DNA from: a virus
Reading direction: 5' to 3' (one strand)
IMG/VR virus record: IMGVR_UViG_3300028392_000050
Location: 23,294 to 87,293 of that record
Length of the DNA stretch: 64,000 nucleotides
The notes under the pieces were generated by a model. It did not search any database, was not told where the DNA came from, and was given only the letters and a program-made list of their open reading frames with translations. A program made the position numbers and the translations under genes. This document shows, piece after piece, positions 15,667 through 22,375 of the stretch (position 1 is its first letter; each line of letters opens with the position of its first letter).

Positions 15667-15917
15667 TAGTCGTTCTCCTCTTTCTGTTTGATAAGGAACT
15701 CTAGGTCATCAGCAAGTTCATACCCAGTCTGGGTGAACTCAATGTGACCTGATAGTGTTTGCTGTGCCTCTCCAATGAACTCTGACCATACTCTCTCTAC
15801 ATCTGCTCTATCTAAGCCTGTATCTACAAAGTAGGTCTTGTCCCAATACTCCACAATGATTTCATCATCTAGAGCATTGTCTTTTAGTATCTGTGCGATT
15901 AGGTCTTTTACCTTCAT
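15666..15917 (-). CDS. Hypothetical protein
   Basis: 83 residues, acidic and predicted helical at both ends, starting MKVKDLIAQILKDNALDDEI. First gene of its operon, behind a promoter with a TATAAA box. No family recognised. Confidence 0.7.
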   Translation of the reverse strand: MKVKDLIAQILKDNALDDEIIVEYWDKTYFVDTGLDRADVERVWSEFIGEAQQTLSGHIEFTQTGYELADDLEFLIKQKEEND

Positions 15918-16029
15918 CTCTCAATTCCTTTCTGTGAATTGTAATACGAGTTTATACCTATCTCTCTCTAAATAGCAACTCTCCTGCGTGTATTCCAGGT
16001 AAACATTAGATGAACAACAGGTGAACAGC
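15918..16029 (-). promoter_or_regulatory. Promoter and repeats for the 15917 operon
   Basis: On the - strand: three tandem 11-mers (15997-16029; AGGTAAACATT, AGATGAACAAC, AGGTGAACAGC on +), then TATAAA (- strand; + 15951-15956), then leader hairpin CAATTC-N8-GAATTG (15922-15941), then the start codon. Confidence 0.65.
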
Positions 16030-16033
16030 CCTG

Positions 16034-16108
16034 CCAACTCAACAATTTAGCCATTTAGCCATCCGACGATCCGGAGAAGATGGCTAAATGGCTAAATTGT
16101 TGAGTTGG
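16034..16108. repeat. Long palindrome E2
   Basis: Perfect 30-base arms (16034-16063 / 16079-16108) with a 15-base loop. Outer arm CCAACTCAACAA, inner arm TTTAGCCATTTAGCCATC. Directly left of the terminator at 16110. Confidence 0.97.
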
Positions 16109-16109
16109 G

Positions 16110-16149
16110 AAAGCCCCCTAGCGTGATGAATGAAACGCTAGGGGGCTTT
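16110..16149. terminator. Terminator after the 16220-16780 gene
   Basis: Stem AAAGCCCCCTAGCG / CGCTAGGGGGCTTT, 12-base loop. A second stem (GAGGGGCTGG / CCAGCCCCTC, 16177-16208) lies closer to the stop codon. Confidence 0.8.
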
Positions 16150-16219
16150 TATGCCAGAGAACCAGTCTGGCTTGGGTTGAGGGGCTGGGCTGGGAGAACC
16201 AGCCCCTCAAGTCTGTTGG

Positions 16220-16780
16220 TTAGTCTACCTCTACCTCTGTGTCGGAAATGTCAAATCCGTAACCAGCCTCGTCAAGGTCGCTGTTGGTAACGGTAGCTTC
16301 GGCTGTAATGTTTAGGTCGCTCTCAATGTCGTCCCAGTCATAACCTCTAGGGGCTGTTACCTCTAGTGAGCCAGTAATGGTAATGTTTACTGTCTTAGTG
16401 ACTTCTGCCTCAATGTCAAAGATTTCGCATAGTTCGTCACGAACTTCCTCGTCAATGTCGTTCCAGTTGTCGTCAAGAAATGTCTCAAGTTTGGTGACTT
16501 TCCTGATTAGTTCCTGCCACTTCACATACCACTCTTGCTTTTCGGTTTCTAAGCTTTTTAGGTTTTTGTGTAGGTGAGTGAGTTCGTGGCGAATAGTTAC
16601 CTTGTCGCCCCCAGTTACCCAGCCGTTATCTATGTAGCCATAGAACTTTACTTCTAGGTCTAAGACATCTGCTAGTGGCTTTACTGGTGTTGTTGCTAGT
16701 TCGGTCAGACCTGCCTCTGCGAGTTTTTCCTCAACAGTTAGTTCTGGCTTTGGTTCTTGGTTCTCTTGGTTCTCATACAT
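16220..16780 (-). CDS. Acidic hypothetical protein
   Basis: 186 residues from the ATG at 16780 (MYENQENQEPKPEL), chosen because AGAGAG stands just upstream; a longer frame reaches 16978 but would run through the E3 palindrome and the promoter. Residues about 60-100 are predicted helical or coiled coil; the C-terminal third has beta-like VTKTVNITITGSLEVTAP followed by an acidic tail. No family recognised; similar acidic proteins with a beta end occur in actinophage accessory regions. Confidence 0.7.
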   Translation of the reverse strand: MYENQENQEPKPELTVEEKLAEAGLTELATTPVKPLADVLDLEVKFYGYIDNGWVTGGDKVTIRHELTHLHKNLKSLETEKQEWYVKWQELIRKVTKLETFLDDNWNDIDEEVRDELCEIFDIEAEVTKTVNITITGSLEVTAPRGYDWDDIESDLNITAEATVTNSDLDEAGYGFDISDTEVEVD

Positions 16781-16904
16781 AGTAATCTCTCTTTCTGTAG
16801 GTTGTGTATTGCTATGTATTACTATTATGGCAGTTGGGGGTGGCAAAACCCAAATCCTAGAGGCAAACTCTAAGTAAAGCTTTTGTGAACAACAGGTAAA
16901 CGGA
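16781..16904 (-). promoter_or_regulatory. Promoter and repeats for the 16780 gene
   Basis: Three tandem 11-mers at 16872-16904 (AAGTAAAGCTT, TTGTGAACAAC, AGGTAAACGGA on +), more degenerate than elsewhere. On the - strand, CATAATAGTAATAC downstream of them holds -10-like sequences. No clear leader hairpin here, unlike most units. Confidence 0.55.
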
Positions 16905-16908
16905 TCTC

Positions 16909-16975
16909 CCAACTCAACAAAGCCCAAAGCCCGATCTTTATTAGGGGCTTCGGGCTTTGGGCTTTGTTGAGTTGG
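16909..16975. repeat. Long palindrome E3
   Basis: Perfect 26-base arms (16909-16934 / 16950-16975), 15-base loop. Inner arm AGCCCAAAGCCCGA. Confidence 0.97.
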
Positions 16976-16986
16976 CACGAAAAAAC

Positions 16987-17021
16987 CCCCCAGCGAGAAC
17001 CTTGGGAGTTCGCTGGGGGGC
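16987..17021 (-). terminator. Terminator after the 17060-17410 gene
   Basis: Stem CCCCCCAGCGA / TCGCTGGGGGG, 13-base loop. On the - strand it is followed by a run of T. Confidence 0.88.
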
Positions 17022-17059
17022 TGGTATTATCGGGCTAGACACCAACACACCCGATAAGT

Positions 17060-17410
17060 CTAACTAGGCTGGTGAGCCTCTGGCTCTACCTCTACCCACT
17101 CGCCGTCTATGAACTGTTTTTCGTTCACTAACTCACTAATAGCCCCTGAGTATAGGTCATAGTAAAAGGCGTATAAATCAACCTTTTGTAAATCCTCTAT
17201 TGTTTCGGCACTGTCATAGCCAAACTCTTTCCACCTGTTTTGATACTCAAAGTCTAGGCTAGCCCAGTCTAATTGAATGTTAGCCGTATAAACTGGAACT
17301 GCTCCGTCGGCGTATTCGTGAGCGATGTCCTCGGGATAAGGTCGCCCTAAAATCCACTCTCGGTTATCCCAGATTTCTTGGTTGATTTCTGTTTCTGTCC
17401 AAAGTGCCAT
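17060..17410 (-). CDS. Hypothetical protein, paralogue of 19389-19757
   Basis: 116 residues starting MALWTETEINQEIWDNREW. It shares with the 19389-19757 protein the pattern YPxDxAxEYADxxVPV, then W.SL..EY.NR, then a Tyr-rich helical end, so one arose from the other by duplication. Single gene with its own promoter, repeats and terminator. Function unknown. Confidence 0.8.
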   Translation of the reverse strand: MALWTETEINQEIWDNREWILGRPYPEDIAHEYADGAVPVYTANIQLDWASLDFEYQNRWKEFGYDSAETIEDLQKVDLYAFYYDLYSGAISELVNEKQFIDGEWVEVEPEAHQPS

Positions 17411-17529
17411 TTGCTGGTTCTCTCTTTCTGTTTGGTGTAGCCCCTTTGGCTACTCTCTTATACTAATGCCACCTAATGACTTATTAGGTAGCGAGCTGAT
17501 GAATGTCAGGTTAATATTAGGTAAACGGA
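17411..17529 (-). promoter_or_regulatory. Promoter, leader hairpin and repeats for the 17410 gene
   Basis: Leader hairpin GTAGCC...GGCTAC at 17437-17453; - strand -10 TATAAG at 17457-17462; four contiguous 11-mers at 17486-17529 (AGGTAGCGAGC, TGATGAATGTC, AGGTTAATATT, AGGTAAACGGA on +). The array abuts the place where a -35 would be, and no TTGACA is present, which suggests activation by a repeat-binding protein. Confidence 0.75.
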
Positions 17530-17533
17530 TCAA

Positions 17534-17610
17534 GCCAACTCAACAAAAGCCATTTAGCCAACCCTCTTATCTAGTGGGTGTTATGGCTAAATGGCTTTTG
17601 TTGAGTTGGC
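17534..17610. repeat. Long palindrome E4
   Basis: Perfect 27-base arms (17534-17560 / 17584-17610), 23-base loop. Outer GCCAACTCAACAA, inner AAGCCATTTAGCCA. Confidence 0.97.
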
Positions 17611-17615
17611 AAAAA

Positions 17616-17643
17616 CCCCCTAGCAAGTCAGGTTGCTAGGGGG
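17616..17643 (-). terminator. Terminator after the 17659-18131 operon
   Basis: Stem CCCCCTAGCAA / TTGCTAGGGGG, 6-base loop, followed by TTTTT on the - strand. Confidence 0.92.
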
Positions 17644-17658
17644 CTGGTCTTTGCCGGT

Positions 17659-18024
17659 TTATCCGTAAGTCAGTTCACCGAAAATCGCATACTGGATAAC
17701 CATATCGCCAAAGCAAGCGTCAGCGTCCTCAATGTCTAGGGAGTAAGTGCCACAGTGCTTCTGCCCTGCGTTTAGAGCCAACTGGTATCCCTTTGCTAGT
17801 TGCGCTAGCGTAACGGTGTGCCACTTGTCTTCTTCCTCGTCATACAACTTAAAGTCCTGTGGGTTAGGCTCGTAGTCTGGCAAGTGCCAAAGGCTAATCT
17901 TGCTACCATCAGGCTTACGGATTTTACTCGCCCAGTAGGTAATACCTGCGCCATCACAGCCCCAGATACCTTCCCACAAATCATCAAGCGAAACCTCTAC
18001 GCTTACAGTGATTACCTCGCTCAT
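17659..18024 (-). CDS. Hypothetical protein
   Basis: 121 residues. It starts with a beta-like stretch, ITVSVEVSLDDLWEGIWGCDG, and has a Trp-rich middle (DKWHTVTLAQLAKGYQLAL) and CFGD near the end. I recall similar sequences in actinobacterial phages but no assigned function. Its ATG overlaps the stop of the short gene upstream. Confidence 0.75.
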   Translation of the reverse strand: MSEVITVSVEVSLDDLWEGIWGCDGAGITYWASKIRKPDGSKISLWHLPDYEPNPQDFKLYDEEEDKWHTVTLAQLAKGYQLALNAGQKHCGTYSLDIEDADACFGDMVIQYAIFGELTYG

Positions 18025-18131
18025 TAGTATCCTGCCTTTTCTAGAATAGCAAGCACAGTATCTACCTGCTCGTCGGTTAGTTTCTCTATTGCTTCGGTGT
18101 TGATTACACTCTCGCCGAATAGATTTTCCAT
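18024..18131 (-). CDS. Short acidic peptide
   Basis: 35 residues read from the reverse strand, starting MENLFGESVINTEA. It has the standard GAGAACCA leader before its ATG, and its stop overlaps the next ATG (TAATG). Probably a helix pair; function unknown. Confidence 0.65.
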   Translation of the reverse strand: MENLFGESVINTEAIEKLTDEQVDTVLAILEKAGY

Positions 18132-18243
18132 TGGTTCTCTCTTTCTTTTAGGTAGCCCTTTTGGCTACATACTCACTCTATACCACAGGCGACCAGACAA
18201 GGTAGCCGGTGAGTAAATGGCAAATGAACGTTAGGTGAACAAA
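18132..18243 (-). promoter_or_regulatory. Promoter, leader hairpin and repeats for the 18131 operon
   Basis: Leader hairpin GTAGCC...GGCTAC at 18152-18168; - strand -10 TATAGA at 18177-18182; four contiguous 11-mers at 18200-18243 (AGGTAGCCGGT, GAGTAAATGGC, AAATGAACGTT, AGGTGAACAAA on +). Confidence 0.75.
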
Positions 18244-18246
18244 GCA

Positions 18247-18321
18247 GCCAACTCAACAAATAGCCAACAGCCATACATCCGATCAGGATTAGTATGGCTG
18301 TTGGCTATTTGTTGAGTTGGC
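18247..18321. repeat. Long palindrome E5
   Basis: Perfect 29-base arms (18247-18275 / 18293-18321), 17-base loop. Inner arm ATAGCCAACAGCCATA. Confidence 0.97.
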
Positions 18322-18329
18322 ATAAAAAA

Positions 18330-18361
18330 GCCCCAGAGCGAAAGGGGGGTCGCTCTGGGGC
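18330..18361 (-). terminator. Terminator after the 18390-19116 operon
   Basis: Stem GCCCCAGAGCG / CGCTCTGGGGC, 10-base loop, with a T run on the - strand. Confidence 0.92.
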
Positions 18362-18389
18362 TGTGGTTAGAGTAGGGAAATGAGAGAAC

Positions 18390-18644
18390 CTACTCTAAGT
18401 TTGTTTCGTTGTTTAGTATGTAAAGCACATACAAAGTTTCTGTTTTTTCTGTATGAACAAAAGTATACTTAGGAAACTTTCTGCGTAAATAAGTTATTTC
18501 GGTTCGCTTTACAGGGTTATTGTAAATAGCCCATTGGTTCGGGTGTTTTGTAAGTTCTGTTAGAAACGGCTCAATGTTTCTAATAGTGCTTCCTGCTCTG
18601 CCTTTTTTTGGAACTAGGCTTTCGTCAATAAACTTGATTTCCAT
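18390..18644 (-). CDS. Hypothetical protein
   Basis: 84 residues, basic, with beta-strand-like stretches (WAIYNNP, YTFVHTEKTETLYVLYIL). The start overlaps the upstream stop (TAATG). Last gene of a three-gene operon. No family recognised. Confidence 0.7.
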   Translation of the reverse strand: MEIKFIDESLVPKKGRAGSTIRNIEPFLTELTKHPNQWAIYNNPVKRTEITYLRRKFPKYTFVHTEKTETLYVLYILNNETNLE

Positions 18645-18838
18645 TAGTTTTCCTCCTCATTTTCGCCAAAGGCTTCTCTGGCTTCTTCCATTAGACCCAT
18701 AGCATCTCGTAACGCTTGGTCTAGGCTGGTGAAACCCTGTATCCTAATCGGCTCAATAGGTTCTAAGCCTTTGTAGTCGTTACAGGTTGGGCATACTGCT
18801 TGCTCGGTGTGTGTTCCGTCAAATACACAAACGCTCAT
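18644..18838 (-). CDS. Small hypothetical protein with CxxC
   Basis: 64 residues: an N-terminal Cys-containing part (VCVFDGTHTEQ, then CPTC) that could hold one zinc ion, then an acidic helical end. Overlaps both neighbours by TAATG. Confidence 0.7.
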   Translation of the reverse strand: MSVCVFDGTHTEQAVCPTCNDYKGLEPIEPIRIQGFTSLDQALRDAMGLMEEAREAFGENEEEN

Positions 18839-19116
18839 TAGTTCTCCTCATCCTCGATAATGGTGTTATTGGTGTTGTCTGGCTCGTCGTGAGGTTCGCC
18901 ACACTCATCACATTTTTCTTCACGACACTCAAAGCAAGAGCCGTCTAGGTCTAGTTCTCGTTCGCAACCTCCACAGACCTCTTCGAAGTCGATAGACTCG
19001 GTGCCAGAGTAGTAAGAGTTCAGGTCAGACAAAAACGCCTTCTCTGCCTCTTCTTGTGTGTTGCCTTCTACTACACCCTCGTATTCATAGAGGGCTTTGA
19101 TTTTGTAAAATGCCAT
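18838..19116 (-). CDS. Zinc-binding hypothetical protein
   Basis: 92 residues from ATG 19116 (MAFYKIKALYEY), chosen because GAGAACCAA directly precedes it as in the sister genes; a longer frame to 19140 lacks this. The N-terminal half is a small alpha/beta unit. The second half has CGGC, CFEC and CDEC, enough for one or two zinc sites, followed by an Asp/Asn/Glu tail. Confidence 0.75.
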   Translation of the reverse strand: MAFYKIKALYEYEGVVEGNTQEEAEKAFLSDLNSYYSGTESIDFEEVCGGCERELDLDGSCFECREEKCDECGEPHDEPDNTNNTIIEDEEN

Positions 19117-19235
19117 TTGGTTCTCTCTTTCGTTTCTCATTTATGTAGCCTTTTGACTACTCTCTAATACTAGGGTATAGGGCACGCCCACAGGTAGCCG
19201 TCAGGTAAAAGCCAGATGAACAACAGATGAACAGA
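19117..19235 (-). promoter_or_regulatory. Promoter, leader hairpin and repeats for the 19116 operon
   Basis: Leader hairpin GTAGCC...GACTAC at 19145-19160; - strand -10 TATTAG at 19164-19169; four contiguous 11-mers at 19192-19235 (AGGTAGCCGTC, AGGTAAAAGCC, AGATGAACAAC, AGATGAACAGA on +). Confidence 0.75.
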
Positions 19236-19240
19236 TCGCC

Positions 19241-19307
19241 CCAACTCAACAAACAACAGCCAGCCAGCTTTTATATAGCTTTGGCTGGCTGTTGTTTGTT
19301 GAGTTGG
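19241..19307. repeat. Long palindrome E6
   Basis: Perfect 26-base arms (19241-19266 / 19282-19307), 15-base loop. Inner arm ACAACAGCCAGCCA. Confidence 0.97.
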
Positions 19308-19317
19308 CAAGAAAAAG

Positions 19318-19346
19318 CCCCCCTGCTCCTAGATTTAGCAGGGGGG
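19318..19346 (-). terminator. Terminator after the 19389-19757 gene
   Basis: Stem CCCCCCTGCT / AGCAGGGGGG, followed by CTTTTTC on the - strand. Confidence 0.9.
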
Positions 19347-19388
19347 CGGTGTTGGCGAGGGGATGAATGGAAACCTCACCAAGTCTAT

Positions 19389-19757
19389 TTAGTCCTCGCC
19401 GAAGAACTCCTCGGCTGTGAGGGTGTGAGAGCGTTGAGTTTCTTTGATACGCTCCTGCTCATCACGCTCCTTAACTAACGCCTCAATTTCGGTGTAATAG
19501 TGTTCTTGGTAATAAATCCAGAGGTCAAGGTGCATTAGGGTATAAATGCTGTCTGGCAGAGTGTCGGTCATTTCATTAAACCTATTTAGATACTCAGTAG
19601 GTAATGAGCGCCACTCGTCTAGGATTTCACTGTGCCACACTGGCACGCCACTATCGGCGTATTCACCTGCCAAGTCTTGTGGATAAGTCTGCTCCAATAG
19701 GTATTCTTTATCAGCTAAGATTTCTGCCTTAAACTGCTCTGGTGTATAAAGTGCCAT
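19389..19757 (-). CDS. Hypothetical protein, paralogue of 17060-17410
   Basis: 122 residues starting MALYTPEQFKAEILADKEYL. Conserved blocks with its paralogue: TYPQDLAGEYADSGVPVW, then DEWRSLPTEYLNRF, then a Tyr/Trp-rich helix. The C-terminus is longer and highly charged. One-gene transcription unit. Function unknown. Confidence 0.8.
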   Translation of the reverse strand: MALYTPEQFKAEILADKEYLLEQTYPQDLAGEYADSGVPVWHSEILDEWRSLPTEYLNRFNEMTDTLPDSIYTLMHLDLWIYYQEHYYTEIEALVKERDEQERIKETQRSHTLTAEEFFGED

Positions 19758-19875
19758 TTTGTAGTTCTCTTTCTCTCAATTTGTAGCCCCTTTGACTACT
19801 CTCTAACTCTACACCCCTAGGGGGACTTACTAGGTAGCGACGAGGTGAATGTCAAATGAACAGCAAGTGAACAGA
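19758..19875 (-). promoter_or_regulatory. Promoter, leader hairpin and repeats for the 19757 gene
   Basis: Leader hairpin GTAGCC...GACTAC at 19783-19799; - strand -10 TAGAGT at about 19806-19811; four contiguous 11-mers at 19832-19875 (AGGTAGCGACG, AGGTGAATGTC, AAATGAACAGC, AAGTGAACAGA on +). Confidence 0.72.
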
Positions 19876-19880
19876 TCGCT

Positions 19881-19950
19881 CCAACTCAACAAAGCCACAA
19901 AGCCATACACCGATCTAGGTAAGTATGGCTTTGTGGCTTTGTTGAGTTGG
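19881..19950. repeat. Long palindrome E7
   Basis: Perfect 28-base arms (19881-19908 / 19923-19950), 14-base loop. Inner arm AGCCACAAAGCCATAC. Confidence 0.97.
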
Positions 19951-19959
19951 CATAAGAAA

Positions 19960-19987
19960 ACTCCCCTGCCAGTTTCGGCAGGGGAGT
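19960..19987 (-). terminator. Terminator after the 20008-20586 gene
   Basis: Stem ACTCCCCTGCC / GGCAGGGGAGT around AGTTTC. On the - strand it is followed by TTCTT. Confidence 0.88.
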
Positions 19988-20007
19988 CCTTTTCTTGAGA
20001 GAGAAAC

Positions 20008-20586
20008 TTATCCCTCGACCTCGAGCAATACCTCGAAGCCGTATGCGTCTTTTATCCAATCAGCGTTTAGCGTGAATAACTTTTCTACAACCTCAGAATA
20101 ACCGAAATCTTCATCAGTAATCCACTCAGTTCTAGTTTCGCCGTCATTGGCAGTAAATACCTTAGCGTATTCTACGCTAACCCGATAAACCTCACCAGCG
20201 AACCTAGCGTCAAAATCCTCAGCGACAGACTCTAATCCCTTAGCATTCCATTCCTTTCTCAAGTCATAGATAACCATTGTGTGCCATTCGCCTTGACTAA
20301 ATCCCTTTAGTCCATAGATAAGGAACGGAATACCCTCGCCTGTGAAGTAATCGCTAACGGCGTCCTCAATTAGAGTGCCGTCCGAAACAATTTCCTCAAT
20401 TTCAGTCTTGGCGTCATCATCAGTGGAATAACGGGTGAAGTTGTTTGGAGCGTGGAGTGTCTGAACGCCTAAGCCAATATTGCGAGCAACCTGATCGATA
20501 GTGTCATAGTCCTCTTCATAATCAGCAACAACTCTCACGCTTGGGCTAATTTGGAATACTTGTTCTCTTTTTGTTTCTACTAACAT
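20008..20586 (-). CDS. Hypothetical protein
   Basis: 192 residues, acidic, with alternating beta-like stretches and no cysteine pairs. Starts MLVETKREQVFQISPSVRVV. One-gene transcription unit in the array. I recognise no family. Confidence 0.7.
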   Translation of the reverse strand: MLVETKREQVFQISPSVRVVADYEEDYDTIDQVARNIGLGVQTLHAPNNFTRYSTDDDAKTEIEEIVSDGTLIEDAVSDYFTGEGIPFLIYGLKGFSQGEWHTMVIYDLRKEWNAKGLESVAEDFDARFAGEVYRVSVEYAKVFTANDGETRTEWITDEDFGYSEVVEKLFTLNADWIKDAYGFEVLLEVEG

Positions 20587-20705
20587 AATTACTACTCTCT
20601 CTTGTGAGCAAGTCCTCTGTGCCTTGCTTCACTTACTACAATACACCACGCCAAGCGTGTTAGCTAAACGCTAGGTTGATGTTAGGTGAACACTAGGTGA
20701 ATAAG
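20587..20705 (-). promoter_or_regulatory. Promoter, leader hairpin and repeats for the 20586 gene
   Basis: Leader hairpin GTGAGCAAG...CTTGCTTCAC (one bulge) at 20604-20632; - strand -10 TATTGT at 20638-20643; four contiguous 11-mers at 20662-20705 (AGCTAAACGCT, AGGTTGATGTT, AGGTGAACACT, AGGTGAATAAG on +). Confidence 0.72.
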
Positions 20706-20708
20706 CCT

Positions 20709-20783
20709 GCCAACTCAACAAATTAGCTAATTAGCCGATCTAAGGTTACACCGGCGGCTAATTAGCTAATTTGTTGAGTTGGC
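20709..20783. repeat. Long palindrome E8
   Basis: Perfect 28-base arms (20709-20736 / 20756-20783), 19-base loop. Inner arm ATTAGCTAATTAGCC. Confidence 0.97.
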
Positions 20784-20787
20784 GCAA

Positions 20788-20825
20788 AGTTCACCCACTG
20801 TTCATCTCTGAACAGCAGGTGAACT
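20788..20825 (-). terminator. Hairpin after the 20837-21130 gene, built from inverted 11-mers
   Basis: Arms AGTTCACCCACTGTTCA / TGAACAGCAGGTGAACT pair with two mismatches. The arms are themselves inverted copies of the AGGTGAAC repeat, so it may be a binding site as well as a terminator. It has no clear T run. Confidence 0.55.
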
Positions 20826-20836
20826 CTGGCTGAACT

Positions 20837-21130
20837 TTAGTCCTCTGCTGGCACGCCGTTCTGGTAGTCCTCAATGCTGTCGTAAGATACGCCCTCAACT
20901 CTAATTGCCCCGTGGCTGTGGATGAGGTAATCAGTTTCACTTGACATCATAAGAACTTGCTGGAGGTTAGCAATTAGAGTTCTAGCCGCTTCACGGGTAA
21001 TCTCAACCTGAACTGCTGACGGCTGAACTAGCCCGTCCTCTAGGTGATAGAGGTTGCGAATGGTTAGGCTAATGTCAGCGTTTCCAGTGTGTCTGCTATC
21101 ATTTAGCAGGATGTTAGTTTCTACTCTCAC
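20837..21130 (-). CDS. Hypothetical protein, GTG start
   Basis: 97 residues starting from a GTG at 21130, chosen because the same GAGAACCAA leader that precedes the ATGs of sister genes stands directly before it. Central region beta-like (ADISLTIRNLYHL, then VQVEITREAARTLIANLQQVL). Function unknown. Confidence 0.7.
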   Translation of the reverse strand: MRVETNILLNDSRHTGNADISLTIRNLYHLEDGLVQPSAVQVEITREAARTLIANLQQVLMMSSETDYLIHSHGAIRVEGVSYDSIEDYQNGVPAED

Positions 21131-21239
21131 TTGGTTCTCTTTCTATTTTGGGCAAACTCTCTTGGTTTGCCTCACTTACTAACTTACAGGATTACACCTA
21201 AACAATAGGTATTAGTTTGATGAACGGCAGATGAATTAA
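21131..21239 (-). promoter_or_regulatory. Promoter, leader hairpin and repeats for the 21130 gene
   Basis: Leader hairpin GGCAAAC...GTTTGCC at 21151-21171; - strand -10 TAAGTT at 21181-21186; three 11-mers at 21207-21239 (AGGTATTAGTT, TGATGAACGGC, AGATGAATTAA on +). Inverted copies (GTTAACC, GTTCACC) follow at 21252-21270. Confidence 0.68.
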
Positions 21240-21277
21240 GAATTAACCTGCTGTTAACCTAGGGTTCACCCCCCGTT

Positions 21278-21338
21278 CAACTCAACAAAATAGCTGGCAA
21301 CAAACAACGTTGCCTAGCTATTTTAAATTGTTGAGTTG
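21278..21338. repeat. Long palindrome E9, imperfect
   Basis: Outer CAACTCAACAA and TTGTTGAGTTG are kept, but the inner arms (AATAGCTGGCAAC / GTTGCCTAGCTATT) differ by one base deletion, and five extra bases sit beside the right outer arm. It looks decayed, or a separate subtype with GGCAAC/GTTGCC. Confidence 0.88.
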
Positions 21339-21385
21339 GCGGCTGTTCACCAAAAGTTCATCTAATGTTAACTTTCCCCGAAGGG

Positions 21386-21411
21386 AGGAGGGCTGGTTTC
21401 CCAGCCCTCCT
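21386..21411 (-). terminator. Hairpin after the 21417-22103 operon
   Basis: Perfect stem AGGAGGGCTGG / CCAGCCCTCCT with a four-base loop, just past the stop codon. Weak T run on the - strand. Confidence 0.75.
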
Positions 21412-21416
21412 GTTTG

Positions 21417-21776
21417 CTAAGCTTCTAGCCCTGCGATTACCTGTTCTTTGGTATCTGTTGGTTCTACCCCTGGCTTGCTGTAATCAGCAAGTAGGCAATC
21501 CTCATCACAGATAACTCTAACCTGTGCCCTGCTCCACAGCCCTTGGTGAGTATTACACCACCAATCAAATCCGTCTGCCTTGTCGCCTGTAAAGTAATCG
21601 CTTAGGTTTCTGTCCAAGGCTGGTATCCAAATTTCTGGGAATTTCCAAGGCTTTTCCAAGGCATAAGTATCAAACTTTAAACCTCGTGCCTTGTAAGCGT
21701 TTAGAATTGAGCCGATTAGGTTGAGTAGTTCTAATGAACCTAGTTCATCAATTCTTTCTAGATAACTTTTTTCCAT
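21417..21776 (-). CDS. Hypothetical protein
   Basis: 119 residues; N-terminal helices (LERIDELGSLELLNLIGSIL), then an aromatic middle (PWKFPEIWIPALDRNLSDYF, DGFDWWCNTHQGLW). Strong AGAAGGAC ribosome site. Second gene of a two-gene operon, separated from the first by a G-rich hairpin. No family recognised. Confidence 0.7.
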   Translation of the reverse strand: MEKSYLERIDELGSLELLNLIGSILNAYKARGLKFDTYALEKPWKFPEIWIPALDRNLSDYFTGDKADGFDWWCNTHQGLWSRAQVRVICDEDCLLADYSKPGVEPTDTKEQVIAGLEA

Positions 21777-21803
21777 TTGTTTGTCCTTCTTGTTTGGAGG
21801 TTT

Positions 21804-21823
21804 GGGGGAGGTTGCCCTCCCCC
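21804..21823 (-). other. Intra-operon G/C hairpin
   Basis: GGGGGAGG-TTGC-CCTCCCCC between two genes of one operon, without a T run. It is flanked by GTCGCCTGTTT, which also flanks a similar hairpin at 23383-23402. It could attenuate or stabilise the message between the genes. Confidence 0.65.
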
Positions 21824-21836
21824 GTCGCCTGTTTGA

Positions 21837-22103
21837 TTAGTTAGTTCTAGTGGTTAGGGAAATTGGAAATTGTGAGTAAGTTCCCTCAGTACAATAGGTT
21901 AGTTTTCCCCAAGGTGTGTGGATAGAGTAGTTGTATCCCTCGCAGTTAGGCTCGTGGTTCTTGTCGCAGTTTGTCTCCAAGTCAATTTTTACGGGTTCTA
22001 CAAACTCAATGTGGTTATTTTCCCAAATTGCCATTACATAGCCATACCATAGTTCATTTTCTGGTCCAGAGGTAATGTGTTGTTCGGTAATTCTAATTTC
22101 CAT
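21837..22103 (-). CDS. Hypothetical protein
   Basis: 88 residues starting MEIRITEQHITSGPENELWY; mostly beta by pattern, with CDKNHEPNCEGY in the middle (two Cys and a His that might bind metal). Follows the GAGAACCAAA leader. Function unknown. Confidence 0.7.
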   Translation of the reverse strand: MEIRITEQHITSGPENELWYGYVMAIWENNHIEFVEPVKIDLETNCDKNHEPNCEGYNYSIHTPWGKLTYCTEGTYSQFPISLTTRTN

Positions 22104-22234
22104 TTTGGTTCTCTCTCTAATCTGGAGAGGTTCTCTTGCCCTCTCTCAATTACTACATTACAGGATACTTATTTGGATCTATACCAATTCAGATGAACGT
22201 CAGGTAAATTAATTGTTCACCTAATGTTCACCTA
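22104..22234 (-). promoter_or_regulatory. Promoter, leader hairpin and repeats for the 22103 operon
   Basis: Leader hairpin GAGAGG...CCTCTC at 22125-22145; - strand -10 candidate TAATGT near 22155; then four contiguous 11-mers at 22191-22234 of which two are direct (AGATGAACGTC, AGGTAAATTAA) and two inverted (TTGTTCACCTA, ATGTTCACCTA). Confidence 0.65.
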
Positions 22235-22241
22235 ACCCCCC

Positions 22242-22330
22242 GCCAACTCAACAATTTATGGCAACGAAGTTGCCTATAAATTGTCAAAAAAGCCTGTTAG
22301 CTATGCTACAGGCTTTTTTGTTGAGTTGGC
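22242..22330. repeat. Long palindrome E10, composite
   Basis: Outer GCCAACTCAACAA / TTGTTGAGTTGGC enclose two separate hairpins: CAATTTATGGCAAC...GTTGCCTATAAATTG (one gap), then AAAAAAGCCTGT...ACAGGCTTTTTT. So it would fold as a three-way junction (cruciform-like). Confidence 0.9.
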
Positions 22331-22337
22331 AAGGCTT

Positions 22338-22362
22338 AGCCAGCCGGGGTCTCCGGCTGGCT
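22338..22362 (-). terminator. Hairpin after the 22376-22705 gene
   Basis: Stem AGCCAGCCGG / CCGGCTGGCT, 5-base loop; T run weak. Confidence 0.7.
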
Positions 22363-22375
22363 TGCCTAATCCCTC

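Noticed and set aside
16781-16978. N-terminal extension of the 16780 gene
   Set aside because: The longer frame would translate the E3 palindrome and the 11-bp repeats; the ATG at 16780 has the proper leader.
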